Below are positions 35,976 to 45,823 of a stretch of DNA of 64,000 bases, piece after piece. Below the pieces are notes generated by a model. That model did no database searches. It worked only from the letters and a program-made list of their open reading frames with translations, and was not told where the DNA came from. Origin of the DNA: Comamonas fluminis. GTDB taxonomy: Bacteria > Pseudomonadota > Gammaproteobacteria > Burkholderiales > Burkholderiaceae_C. Position 1 is the first letter of the stretch; each line of letters begins with the position of its first letter. The stretch spans positions 4,105,501 to 4,169,500 of the forward strand of contig NZ_CP066783.1 in the NCBI RefSeq assembly GCF_019186805.1, written 5' to 3'. Position numbers and translations under genes: made by a program.

Positions 35976-36242
35976 ATGAAGAAATCACGTTTCACCGACA
36001 GCCAGATCATTGATGCGCCCAAGCGAGCAGAAGCTGGCCTGACGGTCCCAGAGCTGTGCCGGGAACTGGACATCAGCTCGGCGACGTTCTACAAGTGGCG
36101 GGCCAAATTCGGCGGCATGGATGCATCGCTCATGGCTCGCATGAAAGAGCTGGAGCAAGAGAACCAGCGGCTTCGCAAGATGTATGTCGAAGAAAAACTC
36201 AAGGCCGAGATCATCTCGGAGGCTCTCGCAAAAAAGTGGTGA
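35976..36242 (+). CDS. IS3-family transposase OrfA
   Basis: An 88-residue OrfA: helix-turn-helix KKSRFTDSQIIDAPKRAEAG, LCRELDISSATFYKWRAKFG, then a leucine-zipper-like tail MKELEQENQRLRKMYVEEKL. OrfA binds the element's ends. Near its 3' end the run AAAAAAG (36230-36236) is the standard slippery site for a -1 shift into orfB. The P in IDAPKRAEAG replaces the L usual at that helix position, a change that may weaken DNA binding. The gene itself looks intact, but its orfB partner is cut short. Confidence 0.9.
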   Translation: MKKSRFTDSQIIDAPKRAEAGLTVPELCRELDISSATFYKWRAKFGGMDASLMARMKELEQENQRLRKMYVEEKLKAEIISEALAKKW

Positions 36243-36532
36243 AGCCATCTCGCCGACGCGAGATGGCTCATCGAGCGGTGCAACAACACGGCGCGTCGAT
36301 CAAAGCTGCCTGCCAGGCGTTTCAGATCAGCCAAGCCTGCTATCGCTATGTGGCTCGCCGCAGCATTGAGGACGATGAGGTCGCACAGTGGTTGCTGCGC
36401 CTGACGGACAACAACCGTAATTGGGGCTTTGGCCTTTGCTTCCTTTACCTGCGCAATGTGCGAGGCTTCCGATGGAATCACAAGCGTGTTTACCACATCT
36501 ACCGGGAGTTGGAATTAAACCTGCGTATCAAG
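36237..36532 (+). pseudogene. IS3-family transposase OrfB, 3'-truncated
   Basis: In the -1 frame after the slippery site the sequence reads VVKPSRRREMAHRAVQQHGA, QAFQISQACYRYVAR and DNNRNWGFGLCFLYLRN, the N-terminal third of an IS3-type OrfB, ending at ELELNLRIK. The expected PRKRL and the whole DDE integrase core are absent. From about 36532 the frame runs into the opposite-strand IS5-type gene. It cannot make an active transposase. Confidence 0.85.
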
Positions 36533-37608
36533 TTGAGCATGCAATATGTGGCCGTCATACGGGTTGCCTGTAAAGCTGCGAGCACCGACCACCAAGCCTT
36601 GGCGGTGTGTGACGGCAATGCTCACCTTCACGCCAAACTCATAGGGCTTGCGGGCCTTGCCCTTGCCCTTGCATTCGACTTCGGGTGCGTGCAGGGCGTA
36701 GAGTTTGTGTTTGTCTTTAGGGCGCTGGCCATGCACACGCTAGGCACGTTGCACCACTGTGTGCAGGCGTTTGAGGGCTTTGTTCCATGCGGCAGTGGGC
36801 ACTGTGATTGGTAAGCGATTGATTCCGCTCCCAGTTGTTGCAGCAGTGCATCAAGCCTGCGCTGGCTCTCACGCAGCAACACTCCAAGAATGGTGCGCTG
36901 GCGTTTGACGATACGCCGCAGCCTCCTGAATTGCCTGGCATGGGCATAGCCGCCCGCCTTGTGCCGCAAGGCTGCGCACTCTTTGGCATAGGACTGCTTG
37001 AAGATGATGCCCACAGCCTTGGCCGCTGCCACCAGTTGGCTGCGGGCCACCTCCAGCAAGCGGCTGTCCACCGGGTGAGCGATGGCCTTCTCCTGTACGG
37101 TAGTGTCCACGATCACACACTTGAACCCTTCAGGCTTGACCGCCTTCATCTGCACAGCCGCATCGATGCTGGCCTTGAGCAGCTCCTCTACACCGGCGTC
37201 ACCGATGGCAGTGCGAAAGCGTCCGATTTGCGTGGCATCGCACAGCAGGCGTGGGCAGTAGTAGTCTTGGCCACTGAAGTATTGCCAGACCACGTTCTCG
37301 CTCCAGCGTTCGACGAGCTCTTCATCACTCAAGTTGAAGGCGTGTTTGAGATACAGGAGCGCCGCCATCAGGCGGATGGGCAAACGCGGGAGACCCGCTG
37401 CACTGATGCCCGAGCCAGCCAGTTGAAGGCTGGGGCCAAATAGATCGAAGCCTTCAATTGCTTTGCCAGCCCTGCTTGAGCGAGCGAAATGTGGAGCCAG
37501 TGCTGCTTCGATTTGTGCCCAAGGCATGCGCTGCGCCAGAACGACCAGAGGATGCGAAAGATCGATCATCTGATTGAGGCGAACACGGAAAAAGTCGTCA
37601 GTGGCCAT
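36515..37608 (-). pseudogene. IS5-like DDE transposase, frameshifted, nonsense-mutated and 3'-truncated
   Basis: From ATG 37608 the product begins MATDDFFRVRLNQMIDLSHP and continues as an IS5-type transposase (HAFNLSDEELVERWSENVVW, QYFSGQDYYCP, first catalytic D in VIVDTTVQEKAIAHPVDSRL). Near 36820 the reading frame shifts: the native-looking continuation NRLPITVPTAAWNKALKRLH is in another frame. In that frame a TAG stop stands at 36739-36741, after which VHGQRPKDKHKLYALHAPEV and VKVSIAVTHRQGLVVGARSF resume. It then ends at DGHILHAQL, where it meets the IS3 fragment. The second catalytic D and the E are lost. Three separate defects show long decay. The 5' boundary of the element lies somewhere in 37609-37690. 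Confidence 0.85.
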
Positions 37609-37700
37609 GGGTGTGCGAATTCAAATCTCTGAGGTTTTGAAGAGTTTGAATGCGCTACCTAGGGGATGAAAAGAGATCAAACCCTGCGCTGAGCTATTTA

Positions 37701-38480
37701 TTATAAAATTTTTAAAAATAAAGCAATTTTTGGAAATTTATTTCTTAAAACACCACGCACGGCATAATTTGAAAAATAATATAAAGATCTAAAAATTCCA
37801 ATATTCTCTATATTTCTATAAAGAAACCAATTTTCTTTAGCCATTTTTAATTTATTTGATGAACTCTGACCATTATAAATTCGATAATTAGATAATACCT
37901 CTGGCAGTCCGTAGGCGAAATCAGTTATTTTCAATATATTTAGCCAAGTAGCATAATCTTCACGCCGAGTATTTTTTGGCATATAAATTTTCCCTAATTT
38001 CTCAGAATCATAGATCACTGTCAAACAACCAATAACACAGGTTTTCAATAAGTCTCCATATCCCACTTTCTGCGGAGCCTTCATAACCCCCTTATTTTCC
38101 CCAAATTCGTTTATTTTTGAATAAAATGTATATGAAAATTCAATATTTCTATTCAACATAAAATTTATTTGCTTTTCAAGCTTCCGAGGGTGCCACAAAT
38201 CATCACTATCTAAAAATGCAATAAACCTACCAGATGCAACTTCAATTGCACAATTACGAGCTACCGCCGCACCAGAATTTTTCTCTAGTTTAATTACTTT
38301 AATTCTATTATCTTTTTTTGCATAATTTTCTGCAATGACTAAACTTCTATCCGTCGAACAATCATCAACTATTATCATTTCCCAGTTTTTATTTGTTTGT
38401 TCAAGTACGGATTTAATCGTTTCCTCCAAGAAATTTTCAGCATTATGCAAAGGAGTTATTATTGAACAAGATTTATTCAT
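37701..38480 (-). CDS. Glycosyltransferase family 2
   Basis: A 259-residue GT-A glycosyltransferase. The N-terminal fold reads SIITPLHNAENFLEETIKSV, then MIIVDDCSTDRSL and the metal-binding DSDDLW. This is the standard inverting GT2 layout that adds one sugar to a lipid-linked unit on the cytoplasmic face. Start at ATG 38480 has AAAGGAA upstream and overlaps the previous gene by four bases. It is the last gene of the polysaccharide operon. It ends at a normal family length, 92 bases before the IS5-like pseudogene. AT-rich, with many ATA and AGA codons. Confidence 0.87.
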   Translation of the reverse strand: MNKSCSIITPLHNAENFLEETIKSVLEQTNKNWEMIIVDDCSTDRSLVIAENYAKKDNRIKVIKLEKNSGAAVARNCAIEVASGRFIAFLDSDDLWHPRKLEKQINFMLNRNIEFSYTFYSKINEFGENKGVMKAPQKVGYGDLLKTCVIGCLTVIYDSEKLGKIYMPKNTRREDYATWLNILKITDFAYGLPEVLSNYRIYNGQSSSNKLKMAKENWFLYRNIENIGIFRSLYYFSNYAVRGVLRNKFPKIALFLKIL

Positions 38481-39574
38481 AAGATTTCCTTTAGGCAAGT
38501 AACAAATTCCACTTCTTTCTCCTCCCAAAGAGAGTCAATCTCATATTTCAAAAAATCCGTATTAGAAAAATTAATCGCTTTCAAAATTACATCTTTAATT
38601 TCAGAAACGGAATACTCATTCACCAAAAAAACGCCTCTATTTCCCGCCAAATCCTTTGCCATTTTTGTATTTTTTGAAAAAATTGGAACCTTACAAAAAT
38701 ATGAACATTCAAAATATTTGTTAGAAATTGCATAAATAGCATTAAAATCTTCTGTAGGATATGCAGCCCATACAACATCTGACAGCTCATATATAAAACT
38801 TAAATCAACCGAATCATATCGACCAAAAAAAATAACTTTATTTGAAACGCCCAATTCAGTAGCCCGCCTCTTCAAGCGCCCCAGTTCTGGACCATCTCCA
38901 AAAACAAAAAAATATAAATCCAAATCAACAATAGAATTTAATATATTATCCAGTACCTCAAAGTATCGAACAACACCAATCCACGCTATATTTTTTCTAC
39001 TTTTTATAACATTCAAATCGTGCCCATCAAACCATTTTGGATTTATATTTTTATTTTCAACTATACTTCTTGAAGGATAGTTTTCAAATATATAGGATAC
39101 GCAATATTTGGGATAAAGTGGTTTAAAGTGTCTAGATGCAAAAATTACCAAAGAGACAAACTTTAGATTAAATCTTTCAATTAGTCGAAGCAATATGCTT
39201 ATACTTTTTCTTGAAGAAGTTGGCATATCAAGGCAGTCGTAAATTATAAAAATTCTCAAATTAAGAAATATTTTTATAAAAACAGCGCAAATCAATGAGT
39301 CCCAATGGCTGGCAAAAATAATTTCAGGCTTATTCTTTTTCGCCACCTTATATGAATGAAAAATAAATAACGGCAATGAAAATAATTTTTTTATTCTATT
39401 CCCATATCCCAATTTGCTTTTCAGAATAGCAAAATTATCTGGCACATTGCCGCTATAGTCACCTCTATCCCAAGCGCATACAAAAACATCTAAAAAAGTA
39501 GATAGTGTTTTAATAAATCTACTAGTTCTAGTATTAACAGGGAAAGTTGTATCTATTATTAATATTTTTTTCAT
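38477..39574 (-). CDS. Glycosyltransferase, GT-B fold (family 4-like)
   Basis: A 365-residue GT-B protein. The N-terminal domain includes KPEIIFASHWDSLICAVFIK and FIIYDCLDMPTSSRK. The C-terminal domain has IAWIGVVRYFEVLDN, FFVFGDGPELGRLKRRA and NKVIFFGRYDS, typical nucleotide-sugar binding segments of GT4-type enzymes. A hydrophobic stretch (LPLFIFHSYKV) suggests membrane contact. It lies 13 bases after wzy and overlaps the next gene by four. Donor and acceptor are unknown. Confidence 0.82.
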   Translation of the reverse strand: MKKILIIDTTFPVNTRTSRFIKTLSTFLDVFVCAWDRGDYSGNVPDNFAILKSKLGYGNRIKKLFSLPLFIFHSYKVAKKNKPEIIFASHWDSLICAVFIKIFLNLRIFIIYDCLDMPTSSRKSISILLRLIERFNLKFVSLVIFASRHFKPLYPKYCVSYIFENYPSRSIVENKNINPKWFDGHDLNVIKSRKNIAWIGVVRYFEVLDNILNSIVDLDLYFFVFGDGPELGRLKRRATELGVSNKVIFFGRYDSVDLSFIYELSDVVWAAYPTEDFNAIYAISNKYFECSYFCKVPIFSKNTKMAKDLAGNRGVFLVNEYSVSEIKDVILKAINFSNTDFLKYEIDSLWEEKEVEFVTCLKEIL

Positions 39575-39587
39575 ACTATTTATAAAA

Positions 39588-40613
39588 TTATTTAAAATTA
39601 TAACTATTCACATCTACTCCAATAAATGTCTGATAAGGCAGGTATGGATTTTTATGCTCATTTTTATCAAAGAAGTAAAAATTAATGACAAATAAAATTG
39701 CGAAGCAAAAAAATACTGATATTTTTATGATAATTGATTTGCATTTAAAAACAATACTTGGAATCAATAATGTTAAAAATATTAAATAATAGAAACTTAT
39801 TCTTGGAGCAACCTCTCCAAATTGAATAAATAAACAATATAAAAAAACTCCAACCAAATAGCTATTGTAAATAATAATGTCTTTTTCATTATTTATAAAT
39901 TTTCTATTCACTATAGAAAATCCAAGAAAAAACAACATTAAATACATCATCGTCCATCCATGCCCCTGGCTAGAATCGAGATAAATTGAGTAATATGGAA
40001 TATATGAATCAATTAAATTTCTACCCATTGCGGGCAAAAAAATAACAACCACAAACATAATAGCCATTATCCATATTGGTATTTTCTTATAACGCAATAT
40101 ATAAATAGGGAAAGCAACCAGTGCAGAAATATGAAACATTGATGCAATAGTTATACATATAAAAAATCTAAAAAGTCGCCTATGCAAAACATACTCTATT
40201 GAATAAAAAATAATAGCTACTGCAATAAACTGACGAATCAAGGAAAAAGAATATAAATAAAAAATTGGAATAACATAAAATACAATTATACTTATGAAAA
40301 CATCATCACTATACTTTTTTATAGTTTGAATTATCAAATAAACAGTAAAAAAAGATGTAATGAAAAAATATAATTGATTTATTCCTACGTAATTGGTAAA
40401 GTCAATTAGTGACTTATCAATAAATCCAAATCTCTCATACTCATAAAAATTACTCCCTGTAATTACATGATAATATGTATCAAAGTCAAACCCGACATCA
40501 AATCTAATTGCAGAAAATAAAAAAAGTAAAAAAAATAAAATTTCACACCCATATTTTATTCGAGCAAATGAAATTATATATATAAATAAAAGAACAATAA
40601 AATATTGATACAT
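39588..40613 (-). CDS. wzy: O-antigen polymerase-like membrane protein (EpsG family)
   Basis: A 341-residue protein with about ten to eleven hydrophobic helices. It carries EpsG-type signatures: FSAIRFDVGFDFDTYYHV near the N-terminus, YSFSLIRQFIAVAIIFYSIE, and MFHISALVAFPIYI. These mark the Wzy-like polymerases that join repeat units in the periplasm. A location between wecB and two glycosyltransferase genes, with a Wzx flippase in the same operon, supports this. Polymerases are very divergent, so the call rests on topology, the EpsG pattern and context. Confidence 0.83.
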   Translation of the reverse strand: MYQYFIVLLFIYIISFARIKYGCEILFFLLFLFSAIRFDVGFDFDTYYHVITGSNFYEYERFGFIDKSLIDFTNYVGINQLYFFITSFFTVYLIIQTIKKYSDDVFISIIVFYVIPIFYLYSFSLIRQFIAVAIIFYSIEYVLHRRLFRFFICITIASMFHISALVAFPIYILRYKKIPIWIMAIMFVVVIFLPAMGRNLIDSYIPYYSIYLDSSQGHGWTMMYLMLFFLGFSIVNRKFINNEKDIIIYNSYLVGVFLYCLFIQFGEVAPRISFYYLIFLTLLIPSIVFKCKSIIIKISVFFCFAILFVINFYFFDKNEHKNPYLPYQTFIGVDVNSYNFK

Positions 40614-41744
40614 TTATTTTTTCAAAAATTTAATTATATTTAAAGCCGCAGTACCATCTCCATAGGGATTATGAGCCCATGACATATTTTTATAGGCATC
40701 ATAATCATCTAAAAGAACCTGAACTTCTCCTATGATAGATTTAGAGTTTGTACCAACTAATTTTACAGTTCCTGCTTCAATAGCTTCAGGCCGTTCTGTT
40801 GTATCACGCATCACCAAAACAGGTTTTCCTAACCCAGGAGCCTCTTCTTGAACACCACCACTATCAGTAAGAACTAGATAGCAATTTTGCATAAGAAGCA
40901 CGAATGGCTCATAGGATAATGGCTTTATTAAATGTACATTATCCAATCCACCGAGAAGTCGTTTTACTGGTTCTTGCACATTAGGATTTAAATGTACAGG
41001 ATAAACAAAATGAACATCTTTGTTATTCAGAGCTAGTTCACTCAAGGCGTGACAAATATTTTCAAAACCTTCACCAAAATTTTCTCTTCGGTGTCCAGTG
41101 ATCAAGACATAACGTTTACACAAAATACTCAGAGATAATCCTGCCTCTTCAATTTTTTCTTCAGTAATGTTTTTTAAATCTTCGGATCTACCAATCTTTT
41201 TTACAACCCATTGCAATGCATCAATCACTGTATTTCCAGTAACGACAATACTTTTGCTCGGGACATTCTCACTAATTAAAGCCGCACGATTTCTCCCTGT
41301 CGGAGCAAAATGCAAGGATGCTAAACGCGCTGTTAATAATCTATTAGCCTCCTCTGGCCATGGTGAGTATAAATCCCCGGTTCGTAACCCCGCTTCTATA
41401 TGAGCAACAGGAATTTTTTGATAAAAAGCAGCCAACGATGCTGCAAAAGTTGTTGCAGTATCTCCATGCACCAATACTAAATCTGGCTTAAATTCTCGCA
41501 GAACAGATCTTAATCCAAGTAAAACACCTGAAGTAATATCATACAAATCTTGTCCAGACTTCATCAAATTCAAATCATAGTCCGGAACTATCTCGAATAA
41601 ATCTAAGACTTGGTCAAGCATTTCACGATGTTGCCCTGTAACTGCAACTTTAGATATGAAGAACTCATCACGTTCCAGTTCTTTAACCAAAGGGGCCATC
41701 TTTATAGCCTCGGGGCGGGTTCCAAATACTGAGAGTATTTTCAT
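40614..41744 (-). CDS. wecB: UDP-GlcNAc 2-epimerase (non-hydrolysing)
   Basis: A 376-residue cytoplasmic epimerase that interconverts UDP-GlcNAc and UDP-ManNAc. Motifs: [19 protein letters not shown] at the start, [37 protein letters not shown] and [20 protein letters not shown]. Start at ATG 41744 (MKILSVFG) with AAAGAGA upstream; it overlaps the preceding stop by four bases. No UDP-ManNAc dehydrogenase (WecC) is visible in the window, so UDP-ManNAc itself or a later product made elsewhere is the likely sugar donor. Confidence 0.95.
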   Translation of the reverse strand: MKILSVFGTRPEAIKMAPLVKELERDEFFISKVAVTGQHREMLDQVLDLFEIVPDYDLNLMKSGQDLYDITSGVLLGLRSVLREFKPDLVLVHGDTATTFAASLAAFYQKIPVAHIEAGLRTGDLYSPWPEEANRLLTARLASLHFAPTGRNRAALISENVPSKSIVVTGNTVIDALQWVVKKIGRSEDLKNITEEKIEEAGLSLSILCKRYVLITGHRRENFGEGFENICHALSELALNNKDVHFVYPVHLNPNVQEPVKRLLGGLDNVHLIKPLSYEPFVLLMQNCYLVLTDSGGVQEEAPGLGKPVLVMRDTTERPEAIEAGTVKLVGTNSKSIIGEVQVLLDDYDAYKNMSWAHNPYGDGTAALNIIKFLKK

Positions 41745-42949
41745 TTTATGAATCTCTTTATAAAATACCAATAGGGCTTACTGAATAAATTCAGACTGGC
41801 CATTTCTTGAAAATTTGAGTTTGCTTGCTGAATCGCAATTAATATTTTTTCTCTGAGAGTATCAATTGAATGGTATCGTCGAACATGAGCATAGCAAAGA
41901 TTACGGATTTTTTCACCATCAATGATTAATTCAGAAAATATATCTTCGATTGTTTTTGTATTACCTAAGGTTTTATCGGGAGATGTATCTATAGAGCGTC
42001 CAATACAATACCCTTTCGACTCATATAGCCATTGATATCTATATGCTTTAGGAACCACCCCATAAGAGGCATCAAGTAATACCACAGGTGTTCCGCATGC
42101 TGAAATTTCCAATGCCGATGTACCCATCGCAAATCCCATATCATGAGAGCAAATGAACCTTCTTAGCTCCTCTCCACGCCTTTCACCAAGGAAATTTATT
42201 TCAATTCCCTCCAAAGATGAGGCTATATTTTCTGCATTTTTAAGACCCGGCCCATTTCCTATTACATTAAATATAATATTCTTATTATTTATTTTTGCAT
42301 AATCTGAAATCTCAATAAGTATGTGATGAAGTATAGGATTTTTAAATTCTCCATCAAGTCTTCCGACCCAAACACATTTCAATATATCAGAAGGCTTCTC
42401 CATTATTTTATCTATTTCTAGAAATTTCTCTTCTGGAATCACGACAGGCAAATATCTATTTATTTTTCTTTTGAAATATCTATAAAAAACTTCATTACAA
42501 GCCTCGTCCATTGAATAAATAGAATTACTTTTATCAAGGTATAGAGTTAACTTGTCAATTTTTTTATATTCTGAATTCAATATTGAATTTTTAAATAAAA
42601 ATTTAAAAAACCTATTGTATTGAAATGAACCTATTTTTGGAACTGCAGGTGTTAAATTATTAATCTGCACCATCCATGCTATTATTTTAAATTCACCATA
42701 AAAATACAGGTCCAATTTTCTAATTAAATTAGCGGTTGTGATCAGAACGGAATTTTCATCTAAATATATTTTTTGAAATTCATTGACATAAATCACAGCC
42801 ACGTCAGAAACATTATTTGAAAGCCAACCATCTTTTATATCAACAATACATGTTCTCATTGAATTCTTAATAAAATCACACACAGTTTTCAACAAAAACT
42901 CTGCCCCGCCCGTGATTTCACTTGGATAATATATATATATTTTCTTCAT
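41741..42949 (-). CDS. Glycosyltransferase, GT4-like
   Basis: A 402-residue protein. The opening [20 protein letters not shown] is the GGAE-type start of GT4 enzymes. The C-terminal half has [36 protein letters not shown] and [20 protein letters not shown], the donor-binding E in the ALEISACG segment. It should transfer one sugar to the lipid-linked unit. Gap of eight bases to wzx, and four-base overlap with wecB. AT-rich. Donor unknown. Confidence 0.85.
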   Translation of the reverse strand: MKKIYIYYPSEITGGAEFLLKTVCDFIKNSMRTCIVDIKDGWLSNNVSDVAVIYVNEFQKIYLDENSVLITTANLIRKLDLYFYGEFKIIAWMVQINNLTPAVPKIGSFQYNRFFKFLFKNSILNSEYKKIDKLTLYLDKSNSIYSMDEACNEVFYRYFKRKINRYLPVVIPEEKFLEIDKIMEKPSDILKCVWVGRLDGEFKNPILHHILIEISDYAKINNKNIIFNVIGNGPGLKNAENIASSLEGIEINFLGERRGEELRRFICSHDMGFAMGTSALEISACGTPVVLLDASYGVVPKAYRYQWLYESKGYCIGRSIDTSPDKTLGNTKTIEDIFSELIIDGEKIRNLCYAHVRRYHSIDTLREKILIAIQQANSNFQEMASLNLFSKPYWYFIKRFIK

Positions 42950-42957
42950 AACAAATA

Positions 42958-44205
42958 CTATATAATCTTATTTTTTAGAAAAATTAAATAAATAACTATC
43001 CAATATATAAAATAATTCATTGCATGTGCAACTACTGCAGACTTCATACCAAAATAACTCGTAAAAATCCAGGTCCAAGCAAAAAAACCAAATCCAAAAA
43101 TAATTTCTGTTGTAATAAAAATCGATACTAGTGCTTTTCCAAGCATCAAATAAGCTAAAATCCAACTACCAATTTTCAGCGTATCCCCAAGCATTTGCCA
43201 AGCAAAAAGATCACGCATGGGATAAAAATCCTTGCTGAATAATGCACTCACAATAAAATCACGCAAAATATAAATACTAGCCCCGCCAATTATCGCTAGC
43301 GGCAAAATGATTTTGTACCCTTGTAGAATTTCATTCTTTATAGCCTTAGAATCTTTTAGTTCAGAAAGACGAGGCAAATAATACACACCCAATGTAGTAG
43401 TAACAAACATCAAGTATGCGGTACTTAAACGCCACATCGCATCCCAATATCCAGCCACAGTCCACCCAAATTCAGCAGCAAGATGGTTACGTACCATAAT
43501 ATGACTAAGAGGAACTGTTATAGCACTGACCAATGCCATAGCTGTATATTTCCCCAAATTAATGGCTGTAAACTTATCGACTCTTCCTATAATATATCGA
43601 AAATTAAACCATTTTTTACGATAGCACAAGCTCAAAGTAACAAAAAATGTTAGTGATTGATTAATCGCCAGCGTCAAAAGTGCTCCATACAATCCAAAAC
43701 TAACAATCATTAGTGCACTTATAGCAAGAGAAAACAAGCTGCCGATTATATTAATAATCACATAATGAAAAACCTCCTTCTTCCCGTTGAGGATAGCCAT
43801 TAACAATGCATTCAATACAAAAAATACCAGTGTCACTCCAAACCATATGAATACACTTCCATAATTTTCGTCCTTCAAAAACAATAAAGCCAAATATTTA
43901 TTAAGAAATACAACAAAAACTCCAGTAAAAATAGATCCTACTAACGCGATTGTCCCTGCTGTTCTCCAAACTTTATGCTGCAGTGCTTCATCATGAAAGT
44001 ACTCTGCTGTGTACTTAGTGACGCCAGTATTGATAGCCCCGCTACCAAAAGTGGTGATCATTTGAACTGCATTCTGAAACTGCCCCAAGGCAGCATAACC
44101 GCTGGGACCAACATAAACAGCTAGAATCTTATTGATGCCCAACATTGTGAGCATCTTGATTGCCACTGCAATGGCGTTGAGTAAGCTGGTTTTAATCAGC
44201 GTCAT
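42958..44205 (-). CDS. wzx: Lipid-linked repeat-unit flippase, Wzx (WzxE-like)
   Basis: A 415-residue MOP-superfamily protein with twelve predicted helices. The opening [20 protein letters not shown], then [20 protein letters not shown] and [14 protein letters not shown], match WzxE, which flips undecaprenyl-linked enterobacterial common antigen units. It moves the finished unit to the periplasm for Wzy. It overlaps fdtB by four bases. A WzxE-like flippase beside a WecA-type enzyme, WecB and a dTDP-amino-deoxysugar pathway suggests a repeat unit chemically close to that antigen. Confidence 0.9.
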   Translation of the reverse strand: MTLIKTSLLNAIAVAIKMLTMLGINKILAVYVGPSGYAALGQFQNAVQMITTFGSGAINTGVTKYTAEYFHDEALQHKVWRTAGTIALVGSIFTGVFVVFLNKYLALLFLKDENYGSVFIWFGVTLVFFVLNALLMAILNGKKEVFHYVIINIIGSLFSLAISALMIVSFGLYGALLTLAINQSLTFFVTLSLCYRKKWFNFRYIIGRVDKFTAINLGKYTAMALVSAITVPLSHIMVRNHLAAEFGWTVAGYWDAMWRLSTAYLMFVTTTLGVYYLPRLSELKDSKAIKNEILQGYKIILPLAIIGGASIYILRDFIVSALFSKDFYPMRDLFAWQMLGDTLKIGSWILAYLMLGKALVSIFITTEIIFGFGFFAWTWIFTSYFGMKSAVVAHAMNYFIYWIVIYLIFLKNKII

Positions 44206-45305
44206 GCAACTCTAAACCCGTTTACGGCAGCAGCCACCCTCAACGCATCGTCCTCACTGAGCGTTGGTCCCATGGGCAGGCTCAATACCTCTTGGTGCAT
44301 CGCTTCAGTAATTGGGTAGCTGCAATTCCACTCTTGGTACGCCTGCTGTTGATGGGGAGGAATGGGATAATGAATCAGGGTCTGGATGCCCTGCGCAGCG
44401 AGATGCTTTTGAAGGTCAACGCGTTGCTGGGAGCGGATAACAAATAGATGCCAGACATGCTGTTCAACATTGGCCACCAGTGGTAGTTGCACAGTAGGAT
44501 TGCTGATATTTTCAAAATAGATATCTGCAATCACACGCCGACGCTGCGTCTCTTGTTCTAAATGCTGCAGCTTGACACACAACATTGCAGCTTGGATTTC
44601 ATCGAGGCGGCTATTTACACCTTTGAAGAGATTTTTGTACTTTTCATGGCTCCCATAGTTACGCAGAGCACGTAAGGTCTGTGCCAACTCTGGGTCATTC
44701 GTTGTGATAGCCCCTGCATCACCTAATGCACCCAAATTCTTGCCAGGGTAAAAACTAAAGCCTGCAGCATCTCCCCAGCTACCCGCCTTTTTTCCGCCAA
44801 CCGATGCGCCATGTGCCTGAGCTGCATCTTCCAACACCAACAAGCCAAATTCATGGGCCAATGCCATAATGGAAGGCATGTCAGCCAGTTGGCCATAAAG
44901 ATGCACAGGCAGAATTACACGAGTTTTTTTAGTAATGACCGCACGAGCATTTTCAGTACTAAGGTTAAAACTATGCTCGTCAGGCTCTACCAATATAGGC
45001 TTTAGGCCATTCGCACTGATTGCCAAAATACTGGCAATATAAGTATTGGCGGGAACAATAACCTCATCACCGGGCTGCAGACGTCCCAACTCTAGCCAGG
45101 CACGCAGAGTCAAAATAAGTGCATCCAGCCCATTGGCAACACCAATGCAATATTCAACACCACAATAAGCAGAAAATGCTTGTTCAAATTGATTTAGTTC
45201 ATTTCCGCCAATGTACCATCCTGAGTCAATAACACGAGTACATGCATCAATCAGTTCAGAACGGTATTGTGCATTGATAGATTGAAGATCGAGAAAGGGG
45301 ATCAT
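44202..45305 (-). CDS. fdtB: dTDP-3-amino-3,6-dideoxyhexose aminotransferase (FdtB/QdtB-type)
   Basis: A 367-residue PLP enzyme of the DegT/DnrJ/EryC1 family. PLP lysine is K189 in [15 protein letters not shown]160 in [11 protein letters not shown] holds the pyridine ring. It should aminate the 3-keto group of dTDP-3-keto-6-deoxyhexose, the product of FdtA/QdtA encoded two genes upstream. FdtB gives dTDP-Fuc3N and QdtB dTDP-Qui3N; the two cannot be told apart by eye. Higher GC than the neighbours, pointing to mosaic origin. Confidence 0.88.
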   Translation of the reverse strand: MIPFLDLQSINAQYRSELIDACTRVIDSGWYIGGNELNQFEQAFSAYCGVEYCIGVANGLDALILTLRAWLELGRLQPGDEVIVPANTYIASILAISANGLKPILVEPDEHSFNLSTENARAVITKKTRVILPVHLYGQLADMPSIMALAHEFGLLVLEDAAQAHGASVGGKKAGSWGDAAGFSFYPGKNLGALGDAGAITTNDPELAQTLRALRNYGSHEKYKNLFKGVNSRLDEIQAAMLCVKLQHLEQETQRRRVIADIYFENISNPTVQLPLVANVEQHVWHLFVIRSQQRVDLQKHLAAQGIQTLIHYPIPPHQQQAYQEWNCSYPITEAMHQEVLSLPMGPTLSEDDALRVAAAVNGFRVA

Positions 45306-45823
45306 TATATTTTTGCACTCAGTTTTTGTTTAGCTTCCAGGACTGCTTCCTGGGATATATTGAAATATTCATTCAAATCATCTTCCAATATCTTTACAGC
45401 ACCCATTTTTTTATGAAAAGAAATAACTTTTTCATTACCTTTTCGAACTTCAAAGTGTGATTTTTTTAGCCCCAACTCATTAAATCCAAACTGATATACA
45501 AGAAATGCACTTTCCAGGGCTGCATAACGGGTTTTATTTTCATTTAAAATCCAACTACCCCAGCAAAATGAATCTCCTTTAATATCGTAAATTCTTACAG
45601 TACCACATGGGACTCCATCATTGCGTTCAATAATGAAGTAGAACTGTTTTTTTAAAAATTCATCATTCTTATATTTTTTTATCCAATCCCTTTGCGCTTG
45701 CATATCCGGATTTACATCAGATAAAAATTGATTATATTTTTCATCGAGGCGTAGTTTCAGAATAAATTCAGCATCAGATTCTTCGACTAATCGAATATTT
45801 ATTGTTCTTGATTTATTTATCAT
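45305..45823 (-). CDS. GNAT-family N-acetyltransferase, probable dTDP-amino-sugar acetylase
   Basis: A 172-residue GNAT protein: [20 protein letters not shown] at the start, [20 protein letters not shown], then [20 protein letters not shown] and [20 protein letters not shown]. This is the RimJ-like branch used for nucleotide-linked amino sugars such as PseH-type acetylases. Its place between fdtA and fdtB, overlapping both, implies it acetylates the 3-amino sugar. The known FdtC/QdtC acetylases I recall are hexapeptide-repeat proteins, so this would be a different solution. Very AT-rich. Confidence 0.78.
   Translation of the reverse strand: MINKSRTINIRLVEESDAEFILKLRLDEKYNQFLSDVNPDMQAQRDWIKKYKNDEFLKKQFYFIIERNDGVPCGTVRIYDIKGDSFCWGSWILNENKTRYAALESAFLVYQFGFNELGLKKSHFEVRKGNEKVISFHKKMGAVKILEDDLNEYFNISQEAVLEAKQKLSAKI

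Larger units (their letters stand above)
35941..36532 (+). mobile_element. IS3-family element, truncated at its right end
   Basis: TGAGAAGTAG at 35941 is the likely left end, followed by orfA and the start of orfB. The right part of orfB and the right terminal repeat are missing; the sequence switches at about 36532 to the end of another, opposite-strand transposase. The left end is inferred from the TG start and the position relative to orfA. Confidence 0.75.

Noticed and set aside
36056..36240. Reading the orfB frame as a complete gene from 36056
   Set aside because: The segment before 36236 is out of frame with OrfA and has no IS3 likeness; OrfB is reached by frameshift at AAAAAAG.
37701..38480. 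Truncation of the last glycosyltransferase by the neighbouring IS5-like element
   Set aside because: The protein has a normal GT2 length and its stop lies 92 bases before the transposase start.
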